Source of the DNA: JBOGCH01 sp051656645
Lineage (GTDB): Bacteria > Bacteroidota > Bacteroidia > Bacteroidales > Marinifilaceae
DNA length: 64,000 nt
Direction of reading: 5' to 3'
Assembly: GCA_051656645.1 (NCBI GenBank)
Contig: JBOGCH010000009.1
Coordinates: 1 to 64,000 of the forward strand
Shown here: one piece after another, positions 61,896-64,000 of the stretch
How the letters are laid out: the number at the start of each line of letters is the position of its first letter
How positions within the stretch are numbered: position 1 is the first letter of the stretch
Made by a program: the position numbers and the translations under genes
The notes under the pieces: generated by a model
What the model was told of the DNA's origin: nothing
Seen by the model: the letters and a program-made list of their open reading frames with translations, nothing else
Database searches by the model: none

Positions 61896-62921
61896 ATGAT
61901 GTTATATAGACTTTTTTGTGGTATGATGTTATTACTTCTTTTTGCCTGTAGCGAAAAGGAGTTAGTGGTAATGCAACTAAATGTGTGGCAGGAGGGGACC
62001 ATGGTGGAAGAGGGATATGAGATGCTTGTAAATGAAATAGCACATCACAAACCGGATTTTGTTATGTTGAGCGAAGTACGCAACTACAAAGGGACGCGGT
62101 TTTGCGACCGTATCGTAGCCTCTTTAAAAGACAAAGGAGAAACCTATTACTCTTTTTATAGCTATGACTCGGGATTGTTGAGTAAATATCCAATCATTGA
62201 TAGTTGTACCATTTTTCCGGAGAACGGCGATCATGGTAGTATTTACAAACTTGTGTGTAAAGTAAACAAACGGGAGGTTGCAGTATATACTGCCCACTTG
62301 GATTATCAGAATTGCAGTTACTACATGGTTCGCGGTTACTGTGGGAGCACATGGAAAAAGCTAGATGCTCCGATAACAGATATAGAAATGTTGTTGACCA
62401 ATAATATAGCCTCACAACGAGATGATGCTATCAATGCTTTCATTGCCGATGCAAATGTTGAAAAGGCAAAAGGGCGCTTAGTATTGCTGGGTGGCGATTT
62501 TAATGAACCATCACATCTTGACTGGACTGAGAAAACGGCCAATATAGCGGATCATAATGGAGTTGTAATTCCTTGGACTGTAAGTACGTTATTGTACGAT
62601 AATGGATTTGTTGATAGTTATAGGGAGTATTTTCCATGCCCTGTGTCTCATCCGGGGTATACATATCCTGCGGATTGTGGCGGAGCCGAAATAAAACGCC
62701 TTACATGGGCGCCACTGGCAGATGAGCGTGAGCGAATTGATTTTATATACTATTTCCCTACAGCGGGATTATCGCTTACAGATGTTGCGGTATATGGACC
62801 ACGCGGATCTATAAAGAACAGTATTCGCGCTGAAGAGCAGACCCAAGATCCATTTATTATGCCATTGGGCGAATGGCCTTCGGACCATAAAGGAGTTATT
62901 GCCCGCTTCAAGATGAGATAA
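61896..62921 (+). CDS. Endonuclease/exonuclease/phosphatase family lipoprotein
   Basis: A 341-residue lipoprotein (signal ending LLLLFAC, Cys18). The EEP fold is complete: VMQLNVWQEGTMVEEGYEM, FVMLSEVRNYKG with the metal-binding Glu, VYTAHLDYQNCSYYM, LLGGDFNEPSHLDW with the conserved Asp-x-Asn, and WPSDHKGVIARF with Asp-His. Insertion segments such as SHPGYTYPADCGGAEIKRL recall secreted phosphatase-like members. It differs from the EEP protein at 7495 by being lipid-anchored. Substrate is unknown. It follows the lipoprotein gene at 60961. Confidence 0.88.
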   Translation: MMLYRLFCGMMLLLLFACSEKELVVMQLNVWQEGTMVEEGYEMLVNEIAHHKPDFVMLSEVRNYKGTRFCDRIVASLKDKGETYYSFYSYDSGLLSKYPIIDSCTIFPENGDHGSIYKLVCKVNKREVAVYTAHLDYQNCSYYMVRGYCGSTWKKLDAPITDIEMLLTNNIASQRDDAINAFIADANVEKAKGRLVLLGGDFNEPSHLDWTEKTANIADHNGVVIPWTVSTLLYDNGFVDSYREYFPCPVSHPGYTYPADCGGAEIKRLTWAPLADERERIDFIYYFPTAGLSLTDVAVYGPRGSIKNSIRAEEQTQDPFIMPLGEWPSDHKGVIARFKMR

Positions 62922-62950
62922 CGATATATTTTCACCGATATATGAATAGA

Positions 62951-62995
62951 AATAAACCTATTGAATAGATATTTCCTCTAGGCAATAGGTTTATT
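62951..62995 (+). terminator. Intrinsic terminator after EEP lipoprotein
   Basis: A perfect 13-bp stem AATAAACCTATTG with a 19-base loop, then TTATT. It starts 29 bases past the stop. Confidence 0.75.
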
Positions 62996-63199
62996 TTATT
63001 GTATGGAATAATTCTATAAAATAGTTGTAAAGCTTGCTTCCAACTGCATTTTTTTCTCTCAGAATATAATTTGTTTTATAAAGTATAGAACTTACAGGGA
63101 TTCGCCATAAATGTGCATACCCGAAAGTTTTAATATTACCACTAAAAAAATCTCGACATTATACTATCGTCACAATATCTTATCAACCTCCGCTCCTCA
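62996..63199. other. Intergenic region, no gene seen
   Basis: About 200 bases between the EEP terminator and repeat D with no coding frame and no strong structure. Confidence 0.35.
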
Positions 63200-63282
63200 C
63201 TATCTATACCCCATCTATATCCCATCTATATCTCATCTATATCCCAGCTATATCCCCTAGGGGGTATAGATAGGGTATGCGA
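63200..63282. repeat. 11-bp tandem repeat with short inverted end (element D)
   Basis: Five units of 11 bases fit 63200-63254, with core CCATCTATATC: two identical copies at 63211-63232, two with one change each, and a diverged first copy. They run into CCCCTAGGGG (63254-63263), after which GGTATAGATAGGGTAT mirrors the repeat on the other strand. The result is a hairpin with an arm of about 24 bases plus extra tandem copies. There is no coding potential. Same type as A-C. Confidence 0.85.
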
Positions 63283-63496
63283 AAACTTTTTTTACCTGCT
63301 GGGAATTGTGGGGAGGGGTGCTAATTATGGAGGAGTGAAGGATTATCTGCGCATGTCTAATTACAATTACTAAATCGCAGCATGGTTATCTGGGCATTAT
63401 TTTGCCGGATAGTGATAGTTTTTTTGATGGTAGCAGTTTGTAGGTAAAGGAGCATGCCACGTTTGAGATGGATATTTATGATAAAAAGTGCCGTTT

Positions 63497-63513
63497 TGTC
63501 AGTAACACTGACA
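63497..63513 (+). promoter_or_regulatory. Inverted repeat upstream of dnaK (putative activator site)
   Basis: TGTCAGT-AAC-ACTGACA, a perfect 7-3-7 palindrome, 77 bases upstream of the sigma-54-like box. Its position suits an enhancer site for a sigma-54 activator. Confidence 0.5.
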
Positions 63514-63575
63514 GTTTTTTTACGTAATAAATGACGATGTTACGCCATTTTTTCATTTAATAGGTAAAAATGCTT

Positions 63576-63593
63576 TTGGCACGTGATTTGAAT
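63576..63593 (+). promoter_or_regulatory. Sigma-54-like -24/-12 promoter of dnaK
   Basis: TTGGCACG-TGAT-TTGAAT fits the sigma-54 consensus TGGCACG-N4-TTGC except that the -12 GC is GA. The GG at 63578-63579 and G at 63590 have the 10-base spacing. It is 68 bases upstream of the dnaK ATG. No good housekeeping box is seen between. Confidence 0.5.
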
Positions 63594-63661
63594 AATGATT
63601 GATGTCCGTGTAAGGACATGATTTGAAAAAATAAAGATAAACATATAAATTATTTAGTGTT

Positions 63662-64000
63662 ATGGGAAAAATAATAGGAATTGACTTGGGAACCACAAAC
63701 AGCTGTGTTGCTGTAATGGAGGGTAACGAACCTGTGGTAATACCTAACAGCGAAGGACGACGCACAACACCATCGGTAGTTGCGTTTGTGGATAATGGAG
63801 AACGTAAAGTTGGAGATCCTGCTAAACGTCAGGCAATCACTAACCCAACCAAAACGATATATTCAATTAAACGTTTCATGGGTGAAACTTGGGATCAAGT
63901 TCACAATGAAGTGAACCGTGTACCTTATCAAGTGGTAAAAGGTGACAATAACACTCCAAGAGTAGTTATCGATGACCGTAAATATTCACCACAAGAAATT
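63662..64000 (+). CDS. dnaK: Molecular chaperone DnaK, C-terminus beyond window
   Basis: The first 113 codons of Hsp70/DnaK; the frame is open at the right edge. The N-terminal ATPase starts GKIIGIDLGTTNSCVAVMEG, followed by PNSEGRRTTPSVVAFVD, KVGDPAKRQAITNPTKT and SIKRFMGETW, all canonical DnaK. It folds and protects proteins with DnaJ and GrpE; a DjlA-like J-protein is encoded at 26161 in this window. Upstream regulatory signals are described as separate features. Confidence 0.97.
   Translation, partial: MGKIIGIDLGTTNSCVAVMEGNEPVVIPNSEGRRTTPSVVAFVDNGERKVGDPAKRQAITNPTKTIYSIKRFMGETWDQVHNEVNRVPYQVVKGDNNTPRVVIDDRKYSPQEI

Noticed and set aside
63200..63254. Tandem 11-bp units as a possible CRISPR array
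   Set aside because: Units are directly adjacent without spacers and far shorter than CRISPR repeats; no cas genes nearby.

Overview
This window is chromosomal DNA from a low-GC member of the Bacteroidales (phylum Bacteroidota). The evidence is the gene content: SusC/SusD with an ECF sigma factor and a FecR anti-sigma factor, fimbrillin-family lipoproteins with DUF3575 and DUF5119 partners, a FeoA-FeoB fusion, DUF5606 and DUF1573 proteins, and AMP nucleosidase. Promoter-like TAnnTTTG boxes and the near absence of Shine-Dalgarno sequences fit the same phylum. I cannot name the genus. I see no rRNA, tRNA, insertion sequence, prophage or CRISPR array.

Layout. (1) 1-7079, minus: a surface fimbria operon reading DUF3575 protein, DUF5119 lipoprotein, fimbrillin, a 1019-residue fimbrillin with two FISUMP-like modules, then a fimbrillin-like lipoprotein cut by the window edge. 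(2) 7495-9077, minus: a secreted EEP-family phosphatase/nuclease and a small HsmA-like membrane protein. (3) 9818-19035, plus: an iron block of sufBCDSE, a DUF59 factor, queG, feoAB and a 58-residue Cys-rich FeoB partner. (4) 19062-30177, minus: TIGR01777 oxidoreductase, meaB, GH92 mannosidase, ROK kinase, then yfiC, DUF5606, djlA-like, coaE, ybbR, yajC, DUF1573 and amn. (5) 30295-33395, plus: queA, an HsdR_N nuclease-fold protein, a LUD-domain protein and a small membrane protein. (6) 33449-42426, minus: sigma/anti-sigma, SusC, SusD and two surface lipoproteins, with no glycosidase alongside. (7) 42716-48025: a TonB-dependent receptor with a His-rich small protein, a YejM/PbgA-like enzyme and MarC. 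(8) 48244-60234: ppdK, a radical SAM protein, an RRM protein, an aquaporin and gltBD. (9) 60961-62921: two lipoprotein genes between repeat elements, then the start of dnaK at the right edge.

Structure not explained by genes: four intergenic palindromes near 9.4, 32.1, 60.7 and 63.2 kb. Most are built from short tandem purine/pyrimidine units, and together they look like one class of dispersed element. Three terminators have perfect 27-30 bp stems; two of these contain the stop codon of the upstream gene. A sigma-54-like box with an upstream inverted repeat precedes dnaK. The aquaporin carries an unusual inferred selectivity filter.

How the genes work together: the iron block couples ferrous uptake (FeoAB) to Fe-S assembly (Suf) and to an Fe-S client (QueG), and QueA, which acts just before QueG in queuosine synthesis, is 15 kb away. 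The SusCD locus has the form of a TonB-dependent transducer system that controls its own expression. All function calls come from reading protein motifs by eye; no database search was run.
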